Source: Varroa destructor
Taxonomy: Eukaryota; Arthropoda; Arachnida; Mesostigmata; Varroidae
Length of the DNA: 64,000 nucleotides
Direction: 5' to 3'
NCBI RefSeq assembly: GCF_002443255.2
Contig: NW_019211460.1
Location: forward strand, 31,604,717-31,668,716
Every line of letters starts with the position of its first letter. The first letter of the stretch is position 1. Below, piece by piece: positions 24,101 through 36,118 of this stretch. A program made the position numbers and the translations under genes. The notes under the pieces were generated by a model. It saw only the letters and a program-made list of their open reading frames with translations, did not search any database and was not told the DNA's origin.

Positions 24101-27100
24101 ACTTCAACTTAAACATTTATAGTATTTAGTCTTGCTACATCAGTATTGCCGTCTTCCTAGAAGCAAAGTTGTAATCGTCGCGGAACTTTCTCATGATAAC
24201 AATTATTTTATAGCCAAATTTTCCATTAACGAACTGTTATGCACTCGTAGCGTAGTAGAACTCTGATGTAAGGCAGAGACAAAATACAGAGATCTATAAT
24301 TAGAAACCATGTGAATGTTATAAAAAATCAAACGAGACAATTAGTTGCTAGAAAATGGCCGCGTTACTTAGTTTAGGCGCTTTTTTAGCTTTTTTTGCGA
24401 TTCGTTACTTGCGATAACAAACGTCAATTATCAAGCGAAAGTATTTTGTAGATATCAAAGCGCACCACCCGATGCGTAACTCGCTTAAAAGTTTCTTATA
24501 AAATAAACGACCATTTACGGATATGGCATAGAGCAGCACTCATGGTGCGGGTAAAATTCCCTCTGTCCCCCTTTTATGCTAAATAATTTATCATCACTTT
24601 CTGCTATTTTATGAAACGAGCTTTATCCGCATTCGAAATCCTAATTAAGCAGCAGTGACCTATTTAACATTAGTATCAAAGACAGGACATCAAATCAAAT
24701 TTGTGCAATCGTCCATCCGAATGGAAAGTGAGGAATAGCAGTTTTAACTTTGCCGGAAGTGGGGATGTTGTCATCGACCCATGTCCGTAAGGCGTTCATC
24801 GACCCGAGATTTCTAACGAGACATGTGTCTACTTCCTCATGTAGTGGTCGAGTAAGCATTACACTATTGGATCTCCCTTAAGACGTACCCCATTGTTTAG
24901 CCTTCGGTTCTTCTTCTTCCCACAGAATCTCTACTGTCGTTTCAACATCGAGTTACGTTTCGCTGACATGGATACACTAAGCGCGTTGTACAAAATGATA
25001 AAATCTTTATCCTCGCTACGTTGCATGCCCTAATGGCCGAAGCAGCAGAAACAACAGGCTAACAAACGAGCGTCAACTTTTGAGATCTGTAGGACGCTCG
25101 CCGCCGAGCGCACTGTGCCCGATGACTGCTAAACCTTTTGAGCTTTAGCGTAGATTGCGTCTGTTATGGTCATGAAACTTACGTCAAACGATGCCACAAT
25201 ACGTTTACACCGTCACGTCTATGTTGAAAACATATGTTTCAATCAGCTTTCGGCCCCGAGAAAGTGATACGAAGGGCGAAAGCGATACGTCTGTTGTCTC
25301 GAACTACTGTGGGGAACAAGAAGCAATGACTACATCATTCTAACATTCTAATTAGCTCTCTTTTCGCATGCCAGTCACCCAACTGCAAAGATGCCACCGT
25401 GGGCTTGGCACGGGGCGGGGGGGAGTAAGTCTTTCAGTGAAAATGATCCTTCCATTTAGTATTCTCGATTAGCAGCATTGAAACCTGCGGCTAAGGAATG
25501 CCATTGTTTGACCGACTTGCTACAATAGCACGGCACCAGCCAGATGCAGATGAGCTGGCAGTCTGCCCGTCCGTCCGCTTTTGTATGTACTGGCTTGCTT
25601 ATCTATGTCTATTACGTTTCTTCAAGTTAAAGCACTGATGGAGGCTGGGAACGATAAAAATGTCCGCGTAAAGATGATAATCTGCAAGGCCAACACCTCC
25701 AATCACGTTTTGCGCTTTTCACAACTTTCCCGGCACAGAGGATCCTGACCTTGATTAGTGTCGCTAAAACGTTTTTTTGTTCGGTTCGTCTGTACGACGT
25801 ATAGTCTTGGTTAGCATAGAAGGGCTGATTGACCGTCAAAGCTTTTTCAAAAATTAAGGAGCCTTTAAAGCGGATTTTAGCTCTTTGTGCAATCCAGCTC
25901 TAGTAGTCGAACAGACTAAATAGTTATACAAAACAATATTTTCGGCCGCAGACTGGGTAACTAGTAGAATCATTAGAAATAACTAATAAAAGACAACAAT
26001 GCCAAAATAGATCGCGTTTAATTGATTTTTTTAATATTTTGTCATGCATAACTATGTTCATAGGATAATGCAAAGTAGCGAAATAATCTCGACTTCCGAC
26101 GAGCGCAGACATAATATTTAGCAATATCTTTCTGAAAAATCATGGGAATGTACTCTCGTGATCTTGCGATAGAAGCTAGCCAGAATACTTCGCACAAAAA
26201 AAACAAGTATATCTATAAAAAAATAAGCATATGCAAAACACCAGTCGAGATAAGACCTAAGTTTTCCTCTTTTTGAAGAGCAGAGGCTAACAAGAATATG
26301 GAATTAATTAATGATTAAGCACAATAACGGATGGTTATTGTACTATGAAGACACAGATACGTGCATCGCCACTTGACAACTATTGTATCAATTAAAATAG
26401 GCACGGTAGTCACTGGTCCTATTGACCGAGTCAGTCATACAATTGGATGTATATATACTCTAACTATTTTATCCTGGTTTGATAATATACTTACGCAACA
26501 AGCTATTACTCATGTGAAAGTATACTATGATTTTACCTGATCAAACCTCTACTCTAGTACCACATAACTGGGATTCACAAAGAGAGAAAAAAAACAAGCC
26601 TATTAGGCCGCATTGGACACGGCAACTCTACGCTGATTTAATATCTCGATTTCGACCAGTCTCGACCGACTACTAGACCTACTACTACCAGGTGAGTATC
26701 CATTTTGAAAAGAGCTCTGGCAAAATTATAAGCCAACATCATCGAAAGTGGTAACTATCTCCTATTATTCAGTCCGCCATGACTACCCTGTCTTGGATAA
26801 ACTGGGTGAAGATGACCACGTAGACTTTTACGTGGTATTAATCCAGCACATCTCATGCAATATTGTTTTTTAATGTAATGTATTACTAGTTTATATATGA
26901 AAAGGAACGGCATTAATGTGATGATACGCTATATCATAGCATGTGTCCGGTAAACTAAAAATTAGGCTATACCCTTCAGAACAAGACTGTATTGTATAAC
27001 CGCCGTACCAGCTGAAGATCGCACTGTTCGTATACATAGTATGAATATAGACGTCGAGAGACGATTTATCTTGCTCCCAGTTTGACGTGCTGGCCAAAAA

Positions 27101-30100
27101 TGGCGACGAACAAGCAGGAATTGATTATCAAGTAGCGATCAATTTGATTTGGTGATTAAAGTCTGCAATAGCCCTTCGTCTATATCTGTCTACCTATTAG
27201 ACCGATGACAAGGAACACTTTTGTGTGGGAGCCTGAAAGAAGAGTCTTTCAAACTGTTAATGGAACTATTCAATTCATCATTATTTGCTTCCGCGTTCTG
27301 AACATACATAACGCTATGTGTGGATAGTGGAAAAAGCTGTATGTCAAATTTATGGCCACGATTTCGGCCTAAACGTGTCTAACGAATGTAAGGTACTTTG
27401 CGAAACGGTGTGCGAGCCTATGCGGGTTATTCTGTTTCTTAATTGAGCTCTCGGTTAGCAAAAACGTCTACTGTACCGTTACATTGGTCATTTTACCAAA
27501 CTTACTTAGAAGAACATAAGAACAGTGAGCTCGAAATATCTGCGTCCGAAAGTCAGCTGTTTGATGTATCTATGTATTGTTACATATAGAACTGATGTAG
27601 AAGTAAGAACAAATATATTTTCAAATTAATTTTCTGTATTTATTAATGTATTTTTTAATAATAATAATTATATATATATATATATATATAATCTATTATT
27701 AATGGCATATTTGCTTTTGGTACTATTATTATTATTATTATATGTATAAAAGACTGCGAAACTCGTATTTTGTACAAAATAACTTAGAAGATGCTTTGCG
27801 TCTAAAACAACTCCATTGAGGTATTCAGTATGCTGGAAGGTCTAGTCCGTTATGTAATTGCTCGAAAATGTAATTCAAATATACTACCTAGTACTCCAGG
27901 AAAATGCTAGAAAAAGTATGGTAGCAAAATAGGCCTGAATGAAACCTAGTTCGAGCTTAAAACTCACCCATAATATATTTATATTTAACTGATATGCAGA
28001 AATGACCAAGCGTGCGTTCACAGGATACAGAGTCAATTTATGACAATAACAACATCTAGGTTATTTTCTCGTATATAGCTATTATTTAAATCTAATACTA
28101 CCTGTCTTGGCACCATTAGTTCAATCGGTTGGATGCTGCATGGCCTAAAATTTGCTTTCCTTAGAATTTGCTAGCTTCAAGGTTTAACGTACGATCTTCC
28201 CACGGCATTTTAGGTACGATAATGTCTACAGCGAAATCGGTACTACGAAGATCGCTACATGAAGATTGTAATTTAGGCGGGTGTGCCTCATGCTCTCTTT
28301 TTTTTTTAATACCAAATTGCTGCTTTTTGTAAAATATTCAGATTATTAATGGGAATCGAGTAGAGGTTACTGTGATGAAATAAAATTCAACTTTGCATTA
28401 GTGGCATGTCAAATGTTTATTAGAAGTTCATATTCGTAACATTTGTACAAACGTTAAGTACAAAAATCGATAATACGACGACGAGGAATATATTTGTTAT
28501 ACATTTTTATTTATCTAAATACAGCTTAACGGTTGGAAAACTGTCACAGATGGTACACGATTATCCTGAATCTTCATGTGGATTCATGACGGTTCCTATT
28601 TTATCTGTATTGATTTGTGTCTGTTTGGCTTTTTGCATCTATTGAATAATGCCGTGGAAAAGGTGGATCGTCGGCGGAATAGCATGAAGCAATAAGAGTT
28701 AATCCTATTTCTAATTAACACCATCTGGATGTTCTTAGATTCGAGAGAACGAGCTCTATTCGGCATCTTCGTAGGGTTCAGGAAAACTTAAAACTCATTT
28801 TATTGAATGCATATAGCGATCACATGCATACAAATGTATTATGCTAGTAACAATTTATTAAAGTCAACGAAAATTATTATATACGTGAACAACGATGTTG
28901 AAAACTTAGCTAGCATAAGAACAAACCTACGTTTTTCTTTTTTGATAAAAACGCTTGATATAGGTTTTTTTTTGATATAAGTTTGATATAGGATAGAAGC
29001 TGCATCCTTTGTGAAAGATACAGATTTAGGGAAGTTTTTACAGAGATTTCTCGTTGTCCTTATGCTGTTTAACGTGCTTGTAATTCTAGCTATAAACTGA
29101 TATAGCTGAAAGAGTGGATCACTTAAAGTTTCGGATCGAGCGCTGGAAGATTGAAATAAATCAGTTAACTGCATTTCCATGCTCGTAAAGTAGAAATCCC
29201 TCCCCTATGTCTCTAATAGCATCGGGTTATACAGTCTTTGTTCCAAAAGAAAGTGTACTGGCATTATTTTACCGAAACGTATTGCTCGACCTGCTGGCGC
29301 GTAACTTGTTCATAAAAGGCGAGGCTTTACATATAGGTGTATATATAAGAAATTATCATTAGCATATATGATACGTGTGATCGCTGCATGTATTAAGGAG
29401 TCCTAATGAGATAGATACATGTCTGTTATTATTGTGCTACCAAGAAGTGCGCCGATTTGCGAGAGAAGAAACGAAAGCGAATGACTTTAAGTAATTCACA
29501 TTTGTGTTACAAAGTAAGTGCGTTTTTAATTCAGCCAGTGCTGTAGCAGCTTGGTTGGCCAAGCTGTCTCGATCGAAAACGTGAAGCTTGTTTCGGTAAT
29601 TTCTTTAAGCAGTATACCAGACACTGCTTCATGCCGTTCCTGTGATCATCCTTAGCCTCTGCGCTCGTAATTCAATTAACACGATAGAGTAATGAGAGGC
29701 GCCGTCACTAAAACGTGAACGCGCCAACATTTGGTTGAAGTGTTATTGGTTATTTGCTTATAGAAGGTGCCTAACTTTTTTTTTGCATGCATGCATACCC
29801 GCCACTATGCATTGCTGCAAAGACCCTTAGCAGAAAACAACTGTATATAGTGTATTAAACAATTCTTCTCTAATCCATAGCACGTTGTCTACTTCGTATT
29901 ACGTTTAGCCTGCCATGTAAACTCTGTTATAACTTGTAATATGGCACCGCTAAACCATCTGAAAATACAAAAAGGGAGAAAGAGAGTTTAAAGTGGAAAG
30001 GGAAGGGCGCGTATCACATTATGGTACTTAACCTGGTGAAAATGGCCAATGCAACTGAATTACTTTATAAGCTATTGTTTTTTATTTGGCCATATAATAA

Positions 30101-30467
30101 ATGTTAAAACCCCATGATATCTCTTATTGGTCAGGTGACTGAAAATTCTGTTTTTTGCGGTAATTTTTCTATGGAAATCATATTTGTCGATTCGATATTT
30201 CATCGATAGAAATGATTTCGAGATGTCAGCTGTAACCATAGTGGACGACGTATGCTATAAGTACTTGACCGCTTCGGACCAGCTTGATAATTCTTCTTCA
30301 ACATGTTATTTATTTTAATTGCAAAATGTCCTGCAACCTGTGTAGAAACACTTGAAGCGGAAACACAAGTGAGCACAAATATAAGGTACCCGAATTTCCA
30401 TTTATTATTATAACGATCATATACAATGCGAAGTTTCTATAATTTAATTACTTATTTTGTAGATCGT
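21151..30467. other. Intergenic DNA downstream of the K2P channel
   Basis: The first about 0.6 kb is probably K2P 3' UTR (AATAAA at 21767-21772). The rest is AT-rich with homopolymer runs and microsatellites. Short open frames such as 28839-29180 (- strand) are of chance length and show no family I know. Confidence 0.5.
27669..27741. repeat. (AT)n and (ATT)n microsatellites
   Basis: An (AT)n run of about 22 bases ends near 27690. After about 35 bases of AATCTATTATTAATGG-type sequence, an (ATT)n run extends from 27725 to about 27741. The flanks are also unusually rich in ATT/AAT units. Confidence 0.85.
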
Positions 30468-31493
30468 TATTGGGTAATCAAAAAAGTATTGCCAGCTTTG
30501 AAACCAAAGTGAAGCAAAAATATTTTTAACATTTTGAGGCAATATGCGTTATCTTAATCGATGACGCTCCACCATTAGTGGACCCATAGTGCTAGAAAGC
30601 GCTACCAAAATCCCGTCAGTGTATTACCTCTGTGGTCTCTGGACCAAAAATTATAACAAGTGATTTTGGTACCCGTCCATTAAAATTAAATGGTCCGATG
30701 GCCCGAAATCCAAGCCATACGGCGAACGCAGTAAAATTTTCCATCTGTCTCACTTTTTGCCACGTAACTCAAAACGTATATGATCTGACACTGTTATGGT
30801 AGAACACGACGGCGTTATTAATGAGCAGATTTTTTCGTTGCTTGTTGTGATCTTATTCATTTTTGAAAACGAGGTTCGATATAGCAGCAGCGCATAATGC
30901 CCGATTCTTTTTTAAAACCACCAAATACGTAGCTTCACCTTCTTTGGAGACAATTTGGGTTCTGCAACAGCTTGTGAAGCTTTCCTCGTCGACTATAATC
31001 GTTTTTGTACATTATCATCATATGTGACCCATTATTTATCAACCACCCTAGAATTAGCTTGATTTCGATACATTTCGATAGAGTTTCGCAAATAGAAATA
31101 AGATTAAGTTATTTTGCATCGATTCAAGTCACACGTAAACATCGAGCTTCCTTTTGTGCTCCGGTTTTTTCAAATTTTTGAAAACTCTTTGCCGGGGAAC
31201 GTTTGGGTCCTCGGCGTCGTTATGACTACTCACGTGTCAGTCACGCTTAACTTTATTGTGAAAGTTTTCTAATAATAACCTTTTCCGTAGTTGGTCGAGG
31301 CAATTATGAGGAGTATTTTCCACACCCGGATTTTTTAAACAAAGGCGGCAGGATCATCTGTAAGCTCTTTTTTCGGATAGCACGTATAAACCATAAAGAG
31401 AATTTTTTTTACCATAGCAACATTTGTCTTTATCGTAACAATTGTAAAATTGAAAAATATAACGTTTTTTTTACTTCAGGAATTTCCCCTATT
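30468..31493 (-). mobile_element. Degenerate mariner transposon (relic 1)
   Basis: Reading the - strand in drifting frames gives mariner landmarks in the right order. First comes NDYSRRGKLHKLLQNPN (the SWSKPGEPxxxxxKP region), then a FGGFKKESGI-like WWD stretch, VVFYHNSVRSYT in place of HHDNARPHT, and SPYGLDFGPSDHLI in place of SPDLAPSDYHLF. Near the 3' end is a trace of the WxxRxxKxxxxxG end. Just outside, 30468-30495 reads TATTGGGTAATCAAAAAAGT, a typical mariner terminal inverted repeat. A weak partner may end at 31493. Stops and frameshifts are many, and the catalytic D of HHDN is replaced by N, so the element is dead. Bounds on the right are uncertain. Confidence 0.75.
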
Positions 31494-32239
31494 TTCAAAA
31501 AACCTCATCTGAAGCCTAAATAAAAAGCATTCTGACAATTAGCAAAAAGCACATCTGTTATTGTCAAATCACAGCTTTTAAGGGATATTAGCGTTGACCC
31601 GACACGGTTCATGTACTTGAGATCTTCTAGGTCATCTAGCTAGAGAAACCGTCAGTATTTTTGAAGCGTTGCATCAACGGCTCTTTCACATGGTCCCATC
31701 ATAGCTCTACACGCAGAAGAAAATGCGTTCATCGATTATACTAACGTTTACTTTATAAGCCAATTACCAATTACACAATCTTTCGCGTTCTTTGTTTAAC
31801 AAGAGCTGACTTCTTATTAGAAAAAATCAATATAACCACTGGCCTATGAAATAATTACATTGAATTAATTCGGGCTGCAACCGCCAATTCTATGCGGCAC
31901 GAATCCGCCTCATCTTCAACTTATATCCTTCATTAGTACTATTACTATTATTAATTACATAGTATTATTTAGCATTCTTTTCATATTCTAGCTAATACAT
32001 ACTTTTTTCTATCATTATCCGTTCGGTGTATGTAAAGTCATGGTTGGGTCTAACTTATACGAACTACGTGATAACTTGAAAAGGCGGCTTTTGCGCTTTG
32101 AAAATAAAACTTCTAATACATTACTCGAAAGTTGCCTTTTCTCTTGGCCTGTTCTAAACTGCACTGTAATGTGTTGTGTGCGATTTTAACGTCGAAAAAA
32201 TTTGTTAAATTTCTAAGAGAAAAAGTGCATTTTCTATAC

Positions 32240-32790
32240 TTTCTGTTCCATTAATTTCGTCGAGCCCAGAACACTGCAGAAATAGCCTGGAAAATTTGCT
32301 TGTACGACGTTGTAAAGGATTGTAATAGAGCCTTTTGTGAAGTTTGAAAACGGTATTGAAATATAAATGATAAGTCTGCTCTGACCGACTGCCCGAGTTT
32401 AATGACGACCATCTGGGGGTGCCTTTAGATAAGAATGGCCGACAAACAACTTGGATATTAGCCAAAAAGATGAGCTGCAGTCACACGACCGTCGTTAACT
32501 ATTTTAAATTTTTTGGGTTTACGTAGAAACTGGAGTTTGGAACTCTTTGAATCCAACAAGGAGTTATTACATACATCTTAACGTCTTGCCCATAAGCAAG
32601 CTTCAGGCGGTGACAGTGATCGGTTTTAGCTCAGAACGGTCGCTGATAATAACACGTAGCGTTTGTAGATCAGCATAAACCAAAGCTCGAAATGGGTAGA
32701 TCCAGGAGAAAAGTTATGGCCTCGGGGTGCAACCAGATCTTCATCCAAAAAAAAATGCCGTTTGGTAAGACTGCGAGAGCTTGATTTATT
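32240..32790 (+). mobile_element. Degenerate mariner transposase fragment (relic 3)
   Basis: On the + strand, broken by stops and shifts, the mariner N-terminal half can be followed: FRRAQNTAEIAWKIC (helix-turn-helix 1), RQTTWILAKKMSCSHTTVV (helix-turn-helix 2, compare RQTTRELAxxLxCSHxTV in known mariners), FFGFT-KLEFGTL (compare LGxxxKLGxWVP), then VDQHKPKLEMGRSRRKVMA and CNQIFIQKKMPF (compare NHKRKRQWVxPGEK and KPDLHPKKVMLS). The C-terminal catalytic part was not found after about 32790. It lies in opposite orientation to relic 1, about 0.75 kb away, and is a different lineage by sequence. No terminal repeats identified. Confidence 0.75.
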
Positions 32791-33966
32791 GAAATTGCTT
32801 TCTACAAAACATCCAGTGCATCAGTATGTTTATTTGCATTGAGTTAATTAGGCTGTTCAAAAAAAAAGACCCGACAAGCCCGCTACCTATTAATGGAAAG
32901 ATAGGAAGAAGGCGTAAACCACAACTATAACATAACAACTTATTGTCACAGAAATAAAAAATGTAGTGCTTTTTTTTATCTTATTAAAAAAATGTAGAGA
33001 ACTTTTTTCAAGCTAACATAACTTGTATTAAGTTGTCTGGAGTTATTTTTTATTTATCCTAAGAATTTAAACTAATTGTTGAATACGCTAGAATAACAGC
33101 ACTTTAATGTATATTAGATGTAATCCCCTTTGTTATTTATTCCAACATTAAAATCAGCGCTATAGGTGGGTCATCAACAGTGGTGATCTTGTGATTTGCA
33201 TTTCCATACTTAATTTTGTTCTCGATAATTTGTTTTAGAGAACCGACGGTATAATACGCTATATTACTTCATGATGAAGTAATCAACGTCATACGAACTT
33301 AAATCTGGAGAATACCTGAATTGAAGCTATTACTCAGGTTTGTTTCTCTCGACCATGCTGTGAAGGAAACAAAATGATGGGTTCAGGCGTTATAGTCAGC
33401 CGCACTACGTGCTGTTGATTAGAACACCATTGATGAGGTCCTTCAGGAATCTGAGGCCTTGATATCCGTCGCAATATGCAAATCAGATTAGGCCCAAATA
33501 TATCAAGCGCCTCCTTTTCTACTCAACGTCATTCTCAGGCCTGATCCTTTTCTGGCAGTCGGCATGGATTGATCGATATTTTGAATACAGCAAAGCATGT
33601 ACTCCGAATGGGGGTTCTGCATGTAGTAGTTGTGCATATTGTCTGCAAAGCATAGCCCAGCTGTAGCTGACTCAATCAGTGAGGTACCAATGTTTTGCAT
33701 CTTTCTGGTTCTACTGAGGTATTTTCGTTGCAGTTTTGTGACAGGTGCTTTGATGAATCCCATATTGAGTCGTTAAGAAACACACTGTGCATGTTCAAAA
33801 CCTTTTGTGATCACAGTGGCTCTTTATGTGCAGACACTTTCTCTGTGATTTTCCTCTCAGTTTTCGTTATCAGAATGATCGCGCCAATAACCTAGGATTT
33901 TCACATATTTTCAATAGACTCCTAGTTGCGTCTTTGGCTAATATCACTAAATGTGTAAGTTATGGT

Positions 33967-34056
33967 GCTCATATTAAACTTCGTTGGCTGATGAAACGTG
34001 GTTTAAAAGTTGCTCATATTAAACTTCGTTGGCTGATGAAACGTGGTTTAAAAGTT
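33967..34056 (+). repeat. Exact tandem duplication, 2 x 45 bp
   Basis: Two adjacent identical 45 bp units (33967-34011 and 34012-34056) beginning GCTCATATTAAACTTCG. The unit is a multiple of three. In the + frame of a small open frame (33826-34062) each reads AHIKLRWLMKRGLKV. No mismatch between the copies points to a recent event. No function known. Confidence 0.95.
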
Positions 34057-34445
34057 GTATAAACATCCCGATCTGCTAAACAGTTAGTATGATAAAAATG
34101 CAATTTATTCTGAAGGTTACTTTTTACTGCGCTAAACGTTAGAATAATTACAAAGTAATTGTCGAAAGTACTGGAGACAATCTTTAAAGCACGAAGGAAG
34201 TTTCGTATAATTCTCTATATGTGCACGTCTAAAAACTTTGTGAGATCTGAGCGAACTATTAAGCAAGAAGAGGTCCCATTGCACTAAGTGTGACACTAAA
34301 CGTCACACTGGTTTGCGATCTTTTCAAGACCAACCAAATCTCAAAGTCGAGAGAATTCTCAAAAGAGCCACAAGGGAAACGTTTTTGAGATTTTTAGATC
34401 ATCGAAAATTATCTTTAATTACCATGAAAGTCTCATCTATGCTTG

Positions 34446-34545
34446 GTCTAGGTTCGAACCTGTGCATAAACACTGCAAGTCAGCCAGCCGTCAGGAGGTA
34501 TGCCTAACGGCGGCACCAAATGTAAAATTCGAAACATAGAGATTA
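34446..34545 (+). repeat. Copy B of a dispersed, SINE-like repeat
   Basis: Partner of 2938-3035. It contains TCTAGGTTCGAACCTG, whose GGTTCGAACC core is an ideal Pol III B box, then AGCCAGCCGTCAGGAGG, TATGCCTAACGGCGGCACC and AAAATTCGAAACA. No complete tRNA fold could be drawn around it, so I call it a repeat and not a tRNA. Confidence 0.5.
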
Positions 34546-35941
34546 TGACTCAGAAGAGCTTTTGCGCCTGGCTAATAGCTTAGACTTTGCTTCAGTGGAC
34601 TACAATTGTTTTGGTTAATGCAACATGGACAAGAAACACAAAACAAGAACCATCGATTTTAAAAGGGGTAATGAATAGATCGTCCCCTATGCACGCCTCG
34701 TTCGGTAACTAAGGTCTCTGTTTGATGTTCAAATGGTCAAAGAAAACGATAGAAATAGAAGGAAATAATCATCCTTTCCAAAAAGCAGCAACATTTAAAG
34801 TGAATTGCAATACAAAAGTTCTTTGTAAACGACTGGATATTTCGGTTTATTTAGGTATTCTCTCAGTGAATAGCGGAATTGAAGATTACTAGTCGGTTAA
34901 ATTTTAGCGCTATCGACATGTCAATAGCGCCGGGCACCGGGACATACCGTTAGCGCTGGTGTGCATCAGCTGTATGTTTCATACAAACAGAGCCGCTATA
35001 GACCACAACCATTTGTTGTGACCGACTAGAATCCGACTTATTGTTCGGTTGGCTACATTCCAAGCGGAGAAAATATCTAATATTTATCAAATCATTTTGG
35101 TGTTTTAAGACCTTCTGTAAAAGATGTTCTGATAAGGTTAGCATATAAAAAAATTCGTTACTGGTTTTGTTTGACAATCGAGCTTACCGATCCTGGAGAG
35201 ACTCACCTGCACACATATATGCATTTCTTGCTGGGAATTTATGTGGATTTCCTATAATGCAAGCGACCGCACAGGTAGGCCTGTGAAGACGCTTAAGAAT
35301 AACATTATAACAAGCCCTAAAGTACTTTGTTACTGTTCAAGTGCATTTTATTTGTGGATTAGTCGCGTAATTATCATATGAATTTTTAAGTTTATTAGGG
35401 GTGGCTCATGCTAGTTGACTAGGCGACAAATTTTATCTAAAGCCACTTCTGCAACACAGTAAAACTTCTGGAGATTCATTATATTTTAAGTACTGTAGCT
35501 GCATCGAGCTTTAATGAATTGCCTTTATACGACTAAAAAACTCACTAACGTGATTGTGTGTGATTCTTAAACTTGGAATTCTTGCCTATTCGTTTTTTTT
35601 AGCATATACGATTTTCTATTTTTTTTTTTTATTTTGCATTTGATGGCTACAGGGTATAGTGGTAATCAAGCTTTCTGGATGAGCTGCGTACTTATATACT
35701 GTTCAATAATTAAAGCAATATTATGAATTCATATGAACGATTGCATCCGTAAAAATGGTCCTAGTACGATCCGCCAAATCTTATTTACTGTCAAATTTTA
35801 TCTCTTAAAATAGTTTTATTAGCGTAGACGTTTGTCGACAAATAATATAGATATTATTTGAATAGTATAGATTATATATTTGTGTAGATTCCATTCTATG
35901 CTTATCTCTTTTGTCTACAGAAAGGATCAAACTGCAGTCAG

Positions 35942-36118
35942 ATGGAGTTAACCGTATGGCGCGGCGATTGGGGATTGGGCTCCGTAAGCATCGATTGCTT
36001 AGAAAGTTTGGCATACTGCAAGCTGGCTGGAGCTCTTAGTCGTCCAGTTCAGCATCGCAAGTACATCTTCACTGCGGACCTCTCTGCGACGTTATGGCAC
36101 AGCACATATGGAAAAACG
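35942..36118 (+). CDS. MTX1: Metaxin exon 1 (start, GST-N region)
   Basis: 59 codons, phase 0 at the end, donor gtaggt at 36119. Residues 1-35 match metaxin-1 well. The SPxGxLP segment expected at about residue 45 is replaced by TADLSATLWHSTYG, so this part is divergent or contains a small indel. Confidence 0.88.

Noticed and set aside
28839..29180. 113-codon - frame
   Set aside because: Chance length, composition follows the AT-rich DNA, no family.
34452..34463. tRNA gene suggested by GGTTCGAACC
   Set aside because: No acceptor stem, anticodon arm or correctly spaced A box could be drawn. It is better explained as a SINE-like repeat.
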